From the NCBI GenBank assembly GCA_900316855.1, contig ONEK01000010.1, forward strand, positions 19,789 through 83,788: DNA of 64,000 nt, read 5' to 3'. A model generated the notes under the pieces. It had not been told where the DNA came from. It searched no databases and saw only the letters and a list, made by a program, of their open reading frames with translations. Positions 26,401 to 32,864 of the stretch are shown here, piece by piece. This DNA comes from an uncultured Lachnospiraceae bacterium (lineage in GTDB: Bacteria; Bacillota; Clostridia; Lachnospirales; Lachnospiraceae). Both the position numbers and the translations under genes were made by a program. Position 1 is the first letter of the stretch; every line of letters starts with the position of its first letter.

Positions 26401-26730
26401 ACGCTGGGCACGGCGGAGGTTCTGCAGGAAAACGGCATTCCGGTCCGCAGGGTAAACCGCCTGTCACAGGAGTCGCCGACGGTCATGGACCTGATCCTGG
26501 GACACCGGATCGACCTTGTCATCGATACTCCGACGCAGGGACACGACAAGTCCAGGGACGGTTTCCTGATCCGCCGCACGGCCATCGAGACCGGCGTCAC
26601 GACCATTACGGCGCTCGATACCGCGCGGGCACTGGTTTCCGCACTCGAGCATCAGGCGGAGGAAACGAACCTGTCCGTCATCGATATCGCGAAGCTCGAT
26701 TCGAAGATTCAGGCGGCAAAGGGGCTGTAA
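23491..26730 (+). CDS. carB: Carbamoyl-phosphate synthase, large subunit
   Basis: A 1079-residue enzyme made of two homologous ATP-grasp halves (VLVIGSGPIVIGQAAEFDY near the start and ILVLGSGPIRIGQGIEFDY in the middle) and a C-terminal allosteric MGS-like domain (about 940-1079, GYTIYSTLGTAEVLQENG). The first half makes carboxyphosphate and carbamate; the second phosphorylates carbamate. Length is as expected. It starts in the TGATG overlap with carA, giving a two-gene operon. The next gene is 71 bases away without a clear terminator, so read-through is possible. Confidence 0.98.
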   Translation: MPKDQSVKKVLVIGSGPIVIGQAAEFDYAGTQACRSLKEEGVEVCLVNSNPATIMTDKDIADEVYIEPLNAKVLEKIIEKEKPDSILPTLGGQAGLNLGMELAESGFLDSHHVRLLGTTALTIKKAEDREMFKETMEKIGEPVAASRVVENIEDGVAFAESIGYPVVLRPAYTLGGSGGGIAHNQMELRKILENGLRLSRVGQVLVERSIAGWKEIEYEVMRDSAGNCITVCNMENIDPVGVHTGDSIVVAPSQTLSDKEYQMLRTAALNIIDELQITGGCNVQFALHPTSFEYCVIEVNPRVSRSSALASKATGYPIAKVAAKIALGFTLDEIQNAITKRTYASFEPALDYCVVKMPRLPFDKFIHAKRTLTTQMKATGEVMAIDNSFEGALMKAIRSLEQHVDALDSYDFSHLSKEELFVRLTVVDDQRIWVIAEALRKGISRSTIHEITMIDEWFIEKIHNLVRVEEKLRKGSLTGDLLIEAKRVEIPDSVIARWSGRSEDEIFRLRLKAGITAKYKMVDTCAAEFEAKTPYFYSTYNLSDVDEAKEKVTDRKKILVLGSGPIRIGQGIEFDYCSVHATWAFEKAGFETIIINNNPETVSTDFDIADKLYFEPLTPEDVKNVIDIEHPDYAVVQFGGQTAIKLTAALTKFGVPILGTDAKDVDAAEDREIFDEVLQKTGIKRAQGATVFTAEEAKKVANRLGYPVLVRPSYVLGGQGMQIAISDEEIEEFMSVINRYTQEHPILVDKYLQGTETEVDAVCDGENILIPGIMEHIERSGIHSGDSISVYPAQTLSQHVKDTIAEYTRRLAMELHIVGLINVQFIAMGEEVYIIEANPRSSRTVPYISKVTGIPIVDLAAQCMLGKKITDFGYEPGLQPEAGTIAIKMPVFSTEKIRGAEISVGPEMKSTGECLGISKDFNEALYKAFLGAGMNLPRFRQMIITVRDQDKGEIIDIARRYANVGYTIYSTLGTAEVLQENGIPVRRVNRLSQESPTVMDLILGHRIDLVIDTPTQGHDKSRDGFLIRRTAIETGVTTITALDTARALVSALEHQAEETNLSVIDIAKLDSKIQAAKGL

Positions 26731-26801
26731 AGGTCTGTGCCGCATGACGAAACGTTCAGGGCGTCAGGTTCCTGCATGGCTCACTTTGCGGTACATACTA
26801 T

Positions 26802-27497
26802 ATGAACAAGCGTAATTACAGTAAGGAACTGGATACCATCATCGCGCGCCTGCGGCAGGAGGGAAGGACACCGACCCTCCTGCTGCAGGCGTGCTGCGCT
26901 CCGTGCTCCTCGGCCTGCCTCGAGCGGCTGCGGGAGGATTTTCTCGTAACCGTGTTCTACTACAATCCGAATATTTCGGAGGATGCGGAATATGAGAAGC
27001 GCAAGGCAGAGGAGAAGCGGCTGATCGCGGAGCTGAACCATCAGGTGGACACGCAGGATTTTGCGGGTATGCTGTCGACCGGGAAGGCGCATCGCATCGA
27101 AATCCTGGACTGCGACCACGACGCGGCGGCATACGAAGCCGCCGTAAAGGGCTTTGAGGACTGCCCGGAGGGAGGAGACCGCTGCACGATATGCTTCCGG
27201 CTGCGCCTGCTGCGCACAGCATCAGAGGCGAAGGCGCACGGCTTTGATTACTTCTCCACAACGCTTACGATTTCACCCCTGAAGGACGCGGAACGGCTCA
27301 ACCGGATCGGGGAAGAGGCAGCAAAGGAGTACGGTGTCGCCTTCCTGCCTTCCGATTTCAAGAAGAAGGACGGGTACAAGCGCAGTATTGAGCTGTCACG
27401 TCAGTTTCAGCTGTACCGGCAGAATTTCTGCGGCTGCCGGTTTTCCAGGGGAGAAGCGTTTCGCAAACGCGGCGAGGGTGATATACTCGTGAAATGA
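26802..27497 (+). CDS. queH: Epoxyqueuosine reductase QueH
   Basis: The 231-residue protein belongs to the DUF208/QueH family, which catalyses the final reduction of epoxyqueuosine to queuosine in tRNA and replaces QueG in many anaerobes. Visible features are the adjacent cysteines Cys31-Cys32 in LLQACCAPCSSACL, FYYNPNI, the pair GGDRCTICFRLRL, and the C-terminal FCGCRFS. These fit the [4Fe-4S] and extra metal site reported for the family. No strong ribosome site precedes ATG 26802. It lies between carB and argS, 42 bases before argS, with which it may be cotranscribed. Confidence 0.92.
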   Translation: MNKRNYSKELDTIIARLRQEGRTPTLLLQACCAPCSSACLERLREDFLVTVFYYNPNISEDAEYEKRKAEEKRLIAELNHQVDTQDFAGMLSTGKAHRIEILDCDHDAAAYEAAVKGFEDCPEGGDRCTICFRLRLLRTASEAKAHGFDYFSTTLTISPLKDAERLNRIGEEAAKEYGVAFLPSDFKKKDGYKRSIELSRQFQLYRQNFCGCRFSRGEAFRKRGEGDILVK

Positions 27498-27539
27498 CTG
27501 CCGGGGCAGGAGTGCAGGATCAGAAGGAGTTAAAGAATA

Positions 27540-29309
27540 ATGCAGCAGTTAATCAGCTTATTATCAGAAGAGATGGGAAGGGCGTTCGAGGCAGCTGGCT
27601 ATGACGCGTCCCTGGGTCAGGTTATGGTGTCCGGCCGCCCGGATCTGTGTGAATACCAGTGCAACGGCGCCATGGCAGGAGCGAAGAAATACCACAAGGC
27701 TCCGTTTGTGATTGCCGGAGAGGTTGCAAAGCACCTGGAAGGGGCGGAGCGCGTTTTCAATGTCAGTGTTGTTAAGCCGGGCTTTATCAACTGCGACGTT
27801 ACCCCTGCATACCTGACACAGTATCTGTCGGAGATGGCGAAGGCGGACAGGCTGGGCGTGGAGACGTCCTCCCGCCCCCGGACCGTCATCCTGGACTACG
27901 GCGGGCCGAATGTTGCCAAGCCTCTTCACGTCGGGCACTTACGGAGTGCTGTCATCGGCGAAGCCCTGAAGCGGATCCTCCGCTTCCACGGCGACAACGC
28001 GATCGGAGATATTCATCTGGGTGACTGGGGCCTGCAGATGGGCCTCGTCATCACGGAGCTGAAGCACAGGCATCCGGAGCTGCCCTATTTTGATGAGAAT
28101 TATACCGGGGAATATCCCGCGGAGCCTCCGTTCACTGTTGCGGATCTGGAGGAGATCTATCCCTACGCCTCCGGCAGATCCAGGGAAGACGAGGCCTACC
28201 ACCGTGAGGCGCTGGAGAACACGCACCTGCTGCAGGAAGGGCAGAGGGGCTACCGCGCTCTGTGGGAACACATTATTCATGTTTCGGTTGCGGACATGAA
28301 GCGCAATTACGAGAACCTCAACGTCACCTTTGACCTGTGGAACGGGGAATCCACCGTGAACGATATCATTCCGGTCATGGTGGAGGATATGAAAAAGAGC
28401 GGACTAGCCTATGAGAGTCAGGGAGCTCTGGTAGTGGATGTATCGGAGGAATCAGACAGTAAAGAAATCCCTCCCTGCATGATCCTGAAATCGGATGGCG
28501 CTGCCCTGTATACCACGACGGACCTTGCAACGATTAAAATGCGGAAGGATCAGAATGACCCGGATGAGATCATCTACGTTGTGGACAAACGTCAGGAGCT
28601 GCACTTTATCCAGACGTTCCGTGCGGCCAGGAAATGCGGACTCATCGGGGACAGCTGCCGCCTGACGTTCAAGGGCTTCGGCACCGTGAACGGCAAGGAC
28701 GGAAGACCCTTCAAGACCCGGGAGGGCGGCGTGATGCGCCTTGAATCCCTCATCCGTGAAATTGACGACAAAATGCTCGGGAAGATCGAGGCCAACCCCG
28801 ACATCCCGGCGGACGAGGCAAAGGAAACCGCAAAGATCGTCGGCCTTGCGGCACTGAAATACGGCGATTTGTCCAACCAGGCTTCCAAGGACTATATTTT
28901 CGATGTGGAGAAATTCACCTCGTTTGAGGGCGATACCGGTCCGTACATCCTGTACACCATTGTCCGCATCAAATCCATCCTGAAAAAGTATCTGGACGCC
29001 TCCGGCAGAAATCCGGCGGACCTTGCCATCGGCGCGCCGTCCGGCGTCGCCGAGAAGACACTCATGCGCAGCATCGCCGGATTCAACCGCACCATGCAGG
29101 AAGCGTATGAGGAATTAGCACCCCACAAAATATGTGCCTTCATCTACCAGCTGTCCAACGACTTCAACAGCTTCTACCATGGAACCCGGATCCTCACCGA
29201 GGAAGACCAGACGCAGAAGGAGCACTGGATCGCCCTCCTGTACCTGACGGAAAAAGTACTCGAAATCTGCATCAACGTACTCGGCTTCGACGCCCCGGAA
29301 CGGATGTAA
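27540..29309 (+). CDS. argS: Arginyl-tRNA synthetase
   Basis: A 589-residue class I synthetase. It has an N-terminal Arg-tRNA-synt_N domain, the HIGH equivalent HVGH in AKPLHVGHLRSAVIG, a degenerate KMSKS loop (FKTREGG) typical of this enzyme, and a C-terminal DALR anticodon-binding domain that ends near LGFDAPERM. AAGGAG precedes ATG 27540. No T-box leader is visible upstream. The gene converges on coaX across a 330-base intergenic region full of repeats and a bidirectional terminator. Confidence 0.96.
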   Translation: MQQLISLLSEEMGRAFEAAGYDASLGQVMVSGRPDLCEYQCNGAMAGAKKYHKAPFVIAGEVAKHLEGAERVFNVSVVKPGFINCDVTPAYLTQYLSEMAKADRLGVETSSRPRTVILDYGGPNVAKPLHVGHLRSAVIGEALKRILRFHGDNAIGDIHLGDWGLQMGLVITELKHRHPELPYFDENYTGEYPAEPPFTVADLEEIYPYASGRSREDEAYHREALENTHLLQEGQRGYRALWEHIIHVSVADMKRNYENLNVTFDLWNGESTVNDIIPVMVEDMKKSGLAYESQGALVVDVSEESDSKEIPPCMILKSDGAALYTTTDLATIKMRKDQNDPDEIIYVVDKRQELHFIQTFRAARKCGLIGDSCRLTFKGFGTVNGKDGRPFKTREGGVMRLESLIREIDDKMLGKIEANPDIPADEAKETAKIVGLAALKYGDLSNQASKDYIFDVEKFTSFEGDTGPYILYTIVRIKSILKKYLDASGRNPADLAIGAPSGVAEKTLMRSIAGFNRTMQEAYEELAPHKICAFIYQLSNDFNSFYHGTRILTEEDQTQKEHWIALLYLTEKVLEICINVLGFDAPERM

Positions 29310-29317
29310 TGACATAA

Positions 29318-29377
29318 GGGTTTCGAAGTGCGCATGTCCCGCATGCTTGCATGCAGGGACATGCGACCTCGAAACCC
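29318..29377. repeat. Long palindromic hairpin after argS
   Basis: Outer arms GGGTTTCGA/TCGAAACCC, middle arms CGCATGTCCC/GGGACATGCG and a GCATGC-TT-GCATGC tip form one long, nearly continuous stem. No T tract follows directly; a terminator follows at 29401. Confidence 0.85.
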
Positions 29378-29444
29378 GGTCAAAACATGAGGAAAGAAGA
29401 AAAAAACTCCGGCGCAAGCCGGAGTTTTTTCGATTTCCGAATGT
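29340..29444. repeat. 105-base direct repeat, copy 1
   Basis: Nearly identical to 29528-29632, with one base lost and one gained around the terminator stem and one substitution near the 5' end. It contains a complete bidirectional terminator. Confidence 0.92.
29401..29430. terminator. Bidirectional terminator between argS and coaX
   Basis: Perfect arms AAAAAACTCCGGC (29401-29413) and GCCGGAGTTTTTT (29418-29430) with a GCAA loop. It gives a U tract on either strand, suiting the convergent genes. A second copy at about 29588-29619 has a bulged A in the stem. Confidence 0.93.
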
Positions 29445-29450
29445 TTTGCA

Positions 29451-29484
29451 GCAGCGCGTGAATCGCGAAGCGATGAAGCGCTGC
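29451..29484. repeat. Hairpin present in only one of the two duplicated copies
   Basis: Arms GCAGCGC/GCGCTGC with an inner ATCGC-GAA-GCGAT stem. The second copy of the duplication joins the flanking ATGT and ATGTCATCACATC with a single base, so this segment of about 42 bases is an insertion or a precise loss. Confidence 0.75.
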
Positions 29485-29527
29485 GATATGTCATCACATC
29501 ATATTGAGTGATTCAAATGAGCCGGGA

Positions 29528-29632
29528 CGCGTGCTTGCATGCAGGGACATGCGACCTCGAAACCCGGTCAAAACATGAGGAAAGAAGAAAAAACTCCAGG
29601 CGCAAGCCGGAGTTTTTTCGATTTCCGAATGT
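29528..29632. repeat. 105-base direct repeat, copy 2
   Basis: The second copy begins in the middle of the long palindrome of copy 1, so it lacks the palindrome's 5' arm. It runs to within eight bases of the coaX stop. No gene is visible in 29310-29639. Confidence 0.92.
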
Positions 29633-29639
29633 GATGTCA

Positions 29640-30422
29640 TCACATCTTCTCTCTGTTCATCCGGTAGATCACCAGCATCCCCTTCAGCAGCAGATCCGGG
29701 TCATAGATTACCCTCCCGCGGATCCAGGGGAGTACGACCTTCCCGTTGCCTCCGGTGACAATCACCTTGAGATCCGGCAGGTGATAGTCCTCCCGGATGC
29801 GGCGGATGACGCCGTCCATCATGATGCCGGTTGACGCGACGGAGCCGGAAATCATATTGCTGACGGTGTCCTGGCCGAGAAGCCGGTCAACAGGCCCTGC
29901 TGTCAGCTGCGGCAGCTGGGACGTGCGCTCCGCCTGCGCGTCGAGGCTAAGCTGCACACCGGCGGAAATCATTCCTCCGATAAGATTGGCATCCGCGTCA
30001 ATGACGCTGAGTGTTGTGCAGGTGCCCAGATCATAGACCGCTGCCGGCGCACCGTAAACAGCGGCTGCCGCCGCGAGGTCGACGAGCCGGTCCTCCCCCA
30101 GCGTCGAGACATCATACCGGTGTGTTCCGATGCCGGTATTCAGGGTATTGTCCATCTGCAGGGGTCTGCTGCCTGTCGCACGCTCGATCGCTCCGCCGAG
30201 GATAGGATCCAGCTCGGGGACGACGGAGGAAATGATGCCGCCGCTGACCGAGGCCGGGTCCACGCCGTGGGATGTCAGGAGTCTTAGGATCTCATGCGCC
30301 ATGGATTCACGGGTCCATTTGCGGCGGGTTATGAGCCGCTCCGTGAACGCAAGCGCGTCTGTCTCGAAGCAGCCGAGCACAATATTCGAATTTCCGATAT
30401 CCGCTGTGAGTATCGTTTCCAT
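29640..30422 (-). CDS. coaX: Type III pantothenate kinase
   Basis: Phosphorylates pantothenate, the first step of coenzyme A synthesis; type III enzymes are not feedback-inhibited by CoA. The 260-residue protein begins METILTADIGNSNIVLG (ASKHA phosphate-1 motif) and has DLGTCTTLSVIDADANLIGG and VTGGNGKVV. ATG at 30422 has a GGGCAGG-type site upstream; a longer frame to 30554 would overlap the upstream gene. It lies 25 bases after panT on the minus strand, and the divergent coaBC completes a pantothenate-to-CoA locus. Confidence 0.95.
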   Translation of the reverse strand: METILTADIGNSNIVLGCFETDALAFTERLITRRKWTRESMAHEILRLLTSHGVDPASVSGGIISSVVPELDPILGGAIERATGSRPLQMDNTLNTGIGTHRYDVSTLGEDRLVDLAAAAAVYGAPAAVYDLGTCTTLSVIDADANLIGGMISAGVQLSLDAQAERTSQLPQLTAGPVDRLLGQDTVSNMISGSVASTGIMMDGVIRRIREDYHLPDLKVIVTGGNGKVVLPWIRGRVIYDPDLLLKGMLVIYRMNREKM

Positions 30423-30447
30423 AGACTGCCTGCCCGGAAAAACCTGC

Positions 30448-31095
30448 TTATCTGCGGTGCAGTGCCTTCGCAACGAGGAAGCCGACGGTGCCGCCGAGAA
30501 TGCAGCCCGTGGCTGCCTCAATGAGCCCCTGTACGCCGACCAGGGTGATGACAAACGACATCGGGTTGACCGTGCCGAGCTTTGCCGCCATGTTCTGGAT
30601 GTAATCCGAGTTATAGAAGAAGATCACAAGGGAACCCATAAAGAACAGGGTGTTGAGCAGGGGAGCGGCCAGACCTGTCAGATAGTAGGCGGGAGCCTTG
30701 TGTGTGAACCGATGCAGACCCTTGAAGATCAGGCCGGTGCAGATACCGTCCAGCATCCTTGCGATGACCGCGGTTACAAAGACGCCGAAGGGGCTGATCT
30801 GAAACAGTGCGGACAGCAGGCCGCTTGCGCCGGTCACGGCGTTGAACAGACTCGTAAGGCCGAATACCGTTGCACAGACGAAAGCGCCCAGTGGTCCGAT
30901 CAGCATGGCCGCAATCGCTACCGGAACAGTTACGAGCGATACGGACAGGAACGGGGTGCGCAGTGTTCCGAGCGGTGTGAGACCCATGATGAGCGTAACC
31001 GCGACAAGAAGCGCGGTCTCCACCATGAACTGAACTCTGGAAGATGCAGATTTAACGGATGATTTTGCAGAGGATTCTGCTGCGAGTGAAGTCAT
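30448..31095 (-). CDS. ECF transporter substrate-binding (S) component, probably for pantothenate
   Basis: A 215-residue membrane protein with about six hydrophobic segments and the small-residue-rich N-terminal region of ECF S components (LLVAVTLIMGLTPLGTL, then MLIGPLGAFVCATVFGLTS). Such proteins bind a vitamin and share the EcfA/A'/T energising module, which is not in this window. Adjacency to coaX, 25 bases apart in the same orientation, and the divergent coaBC point to pantothenate (PanT). The substrate is inferred from context. AAAGGAG precedes the start. A short hairpin lies upstream (see 31096-31490). Confidence 0.8.
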   Translation of the reverse strand: MTSLAAESSAKSSVKSASSRVQFMVETALLVAVTLIMGLTPLGTLRTPFLSVSLVTVPVAIAAMLIGPLGAFVCATVFGLTSLFNAVTGASGLLSALFQISPFGVFVTAVIARMLDGICTGLIFKGLHRFTHKAPAYYLTGLAAPLLNTLFFMGSLVIFFYNSDYIQNMAAKLGTVNPMSFVITLVGVQGLIEAATGCILGGTVGFLVAKALHRR

Positions 31096-31490
31096 GACTG
31101 TCTCCTTTCTTCACATACCGGATTCCGGGGATGCCCCGGGATCAACAATAAATCCGACCAGAAAAAAGGAGCCGCGGGAAACCGGTCTGATACGCTTTCC
31201 GAAGTCTGCTGGCCATCCGCCTTACAGCTTCCGCGTCGGTCTGATTTCCTTAAACCTTACAATGAAATTGTCTCCTTTGCTGCCGTTCTGGTCCAACAGA
31301 TATGGCGCACTGTCATTATGACACCGGGGGTGGAAATTGCAAGGGCGGTGTGTGAAAAAATTGTTAAATTATTGTCAGAATGATCCGGAGCACTTGCCAC
31401 CGGATAAAAATGAGGATAACCTACAGATGCAAAGAATGCGGAACGCCGGCAAGGGTGACCGCTGAAGTCCGAAGGAAGCAGGGGAACGAT
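31096..31490. other. Divergent intergenic region between panT and coaBC
   Basis: 395 bases with no gene I can support. It contains a TCCGGGG-ATG-CCCCGGGA hairpin at about 31132-31148 near the panT start. On the coaBC side there is an A/T-rich stretch (about 31350-31380, AAAAAATTGTTAAATTATTG) that may hold a promoter. I see no recognisable riboswitch. An in-frame ATG at 31380 would add a CKECGTP-like segment to CoaBC, but the better ribosome site lies before 31491. Confidence 0.5.
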
Positions 31491-32690
31491 ATGCTGACAG
31501 GAAAACATGTATTACTGGGAGTTACGGGAGGAATCGCAGCTTACAAGGCCTGTGAGCTGGCATCGGCGCTTGTGAAGCAGCACGCGGAGGTTCACACGGT
31601 CATGACAGAAAACGCCGTGCAGTTCGTGACGCCGCTGACATTCGACGCGCTGACGCATACGCGCACCGTCGTTGACACGTTTGACCGGCAGCATTCCTAT
31701 GAAATAGAACACATTGCGCTCGCGGACCAGGGTGACGTAGTGATGATTGCGCCTGCCTCTGCGGACGTGATTGCGAAGCTCGCGAACGGGATTGCGGACG
31801 ATATGCTGACAACGACCGTTCTGGCATGCACCTGCCCGAAGCTGATCGCTCCCGCGATGAATACCCACATGTATGAAAATCCCGCTACACAAAGGAACCT
31901 GAAGCAGCTTCAGGAGGACGGCTGGGAAATCGTGGAGCCGGAGAGCGGAAGACTTGCCTGCGGAGTCGTCGGGAAGGGAAAGCTTGCCTCCCCGGAGTCG
32001 CTGCTGGAAGCCATTGACCACGCCATCGCGCGGCAGAAGGATATGAAGGGCCTGAAGGTTCTCGTCACGGCGGGACCGACAAGGGAAGCACTGGATCCGG
32101 TGCGCTATCTCACAAATCATTCGAGCGGCAGGATGGGCTATGCCATTGCCGCCGCTGCCTCACAGCGGGGGGCGGACGTCACCCTTGTCAGCGGACAGAC
32201 TGCCCTGCGCCGTCCCGGCTATATGAAGGTCATCGATATCGTCTCGGCACAGGACATGTATGATGCAGTAACTGCGGCTGCCGCAGATCAGGATATCATC
32301 ATCAAGGCCGCTGCCGTCGCTGACTTCACGCCCGCCCACGTCGCCCGGGACAAGATCAAGAAGCTGGAGGTGAACGGAGAGCCCTGCCTGCCCCTTGCAA
32401 GGACGAAGGATATCCTTGGTTACCTCGGGGAGCACCGGAGGGACCATCAGATTCTCTGCGGCTTCTCGATGGAAACGGAACATATGGTGGAGAACTCACG
32501 CAGGAAGCTGCAGGAGAAGCATCTCGACGTCATTGCCGCCAACAATGTCAAGGAGGCGGGAGCCGGATTTGAGGTGGAGACCAACGTGCTCACCCTCATC
32601 ACGAAGGATCAGGAAACCGCCCTTCCCCTCATGAGCAAATACGATGCTGCCAATGCGCTGCTGGATGAAATCCTGAAGCTCAGGGGCTGA
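31491..32690 (+). CDS. coaBC: Bifunctional phosphopantothenoylcysteine decarboxylase / synthase
   Basis: Joins cysteine to 4'-phosphopantothenate and decarboxylates the product to 4'-phosphopantetheine. 399 residues. The N-terminal flavoprotein half (CoaC) has GVTGGIAAYKACELASALV, the PAMNTHMY motif and the reactive cysteine in GRLACGVVGKGKL. The C-terminal half (CoaB) has VTAGPTREALDPVRYLTN and KAAAVADFTP. ATG 31491 follows AGGGGAA six bases away. It is transcribed away from panT-coaX. The operator region of glnN follows within 30 bases of the stop. Confidence 0.96.
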   Translation: MLTGKHVLLGVTGGIAAYKACELASALVKQHAEVHTVMTENAVQFVTPLTFDALTHTRTVVDTFDRQHSYEIEHIALADQGDVVMIAPASADVIAKLANGIADDMLTTTVLACTCPKLIAPAMNTHMYENPATQRNLKQLQEDGWEIVEPESGRLACGVVGKGKLASPESLLEAIDHAIARQKDMKGLKVLVTAGPTREALDPVRYLTNHSSGRMGYAIAAAASQRGADVTLVSGQTALRRPGYMKVIDIVSAQDMYDAVTAAAADQDIIIKAAAVADFTPAHVARDKIKKLEVNGEPCLPLARTKDILGYLGEHRRDHQILCGFSMETEHMVENSRRKLQEKHLDVIAANNVKEAGAGFEVETNVLTLITKDQETALPLMSKYDAANALLDEILKLRG

Positions 32691-32716
32691 ACTGCAGCAA
32701 ATGTATTTAATGTATC

Positions 32717-32761
32717 TTTGTATACAAAAGCATTGACATTAAATTAGCCCTGTGATAAAAC
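32717..32761 (+). promoter_or_regulatory. glnN promoter with upstream TGTATACA palindrome
   Basis: The 12-base palindrome TTTGTATACAAA (32717-32728) lies five bases before TTGACA (32733-32738), with a -10-like TAAAAC or GATAAA at 32754-32761. Two further TGTAT half-sites precede it, at 32702 and 32711. The palindrome core is shared with carA, gltB and amt. Confidence 0.75.
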
Positions 32762-32775
32762 AATTCAAAAGCAAG

Positions 32776-32831
32776 GGCGCTTTGAAATGCTGCCGGAGAA
32801 AACCTCCGGAGGCGTCTCAAAGCGCCTTTTT
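32776..32831 (+). terminator. Leader terminator/attenuator between the glnN promoter and gene
   Basis: Arms GGCGCTTTGA (32776-32785) and TCAAAGCGCC (32817-32826), with an inner CCGGAG/CTCCGG hairpin, end in five T residues (32827-32831). It lies about 15 bases after the predicted transcription start and before the ribosome site, so it should terminate transcription unless relieved. Confidence 0.8.
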
Positions 32832-32864
32832 GCTGAAAAAATGCTGCAAGGAGGATAGAGAATA

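Noticed and set aside
31380..31490. N-terminal extension of CoaBC with a CKECGTP zinc-ribbon-like segment
   Set aside because: Only one cysteine pair is present and the strong AGGGGAA site lies directly before the standard CoaBC start.
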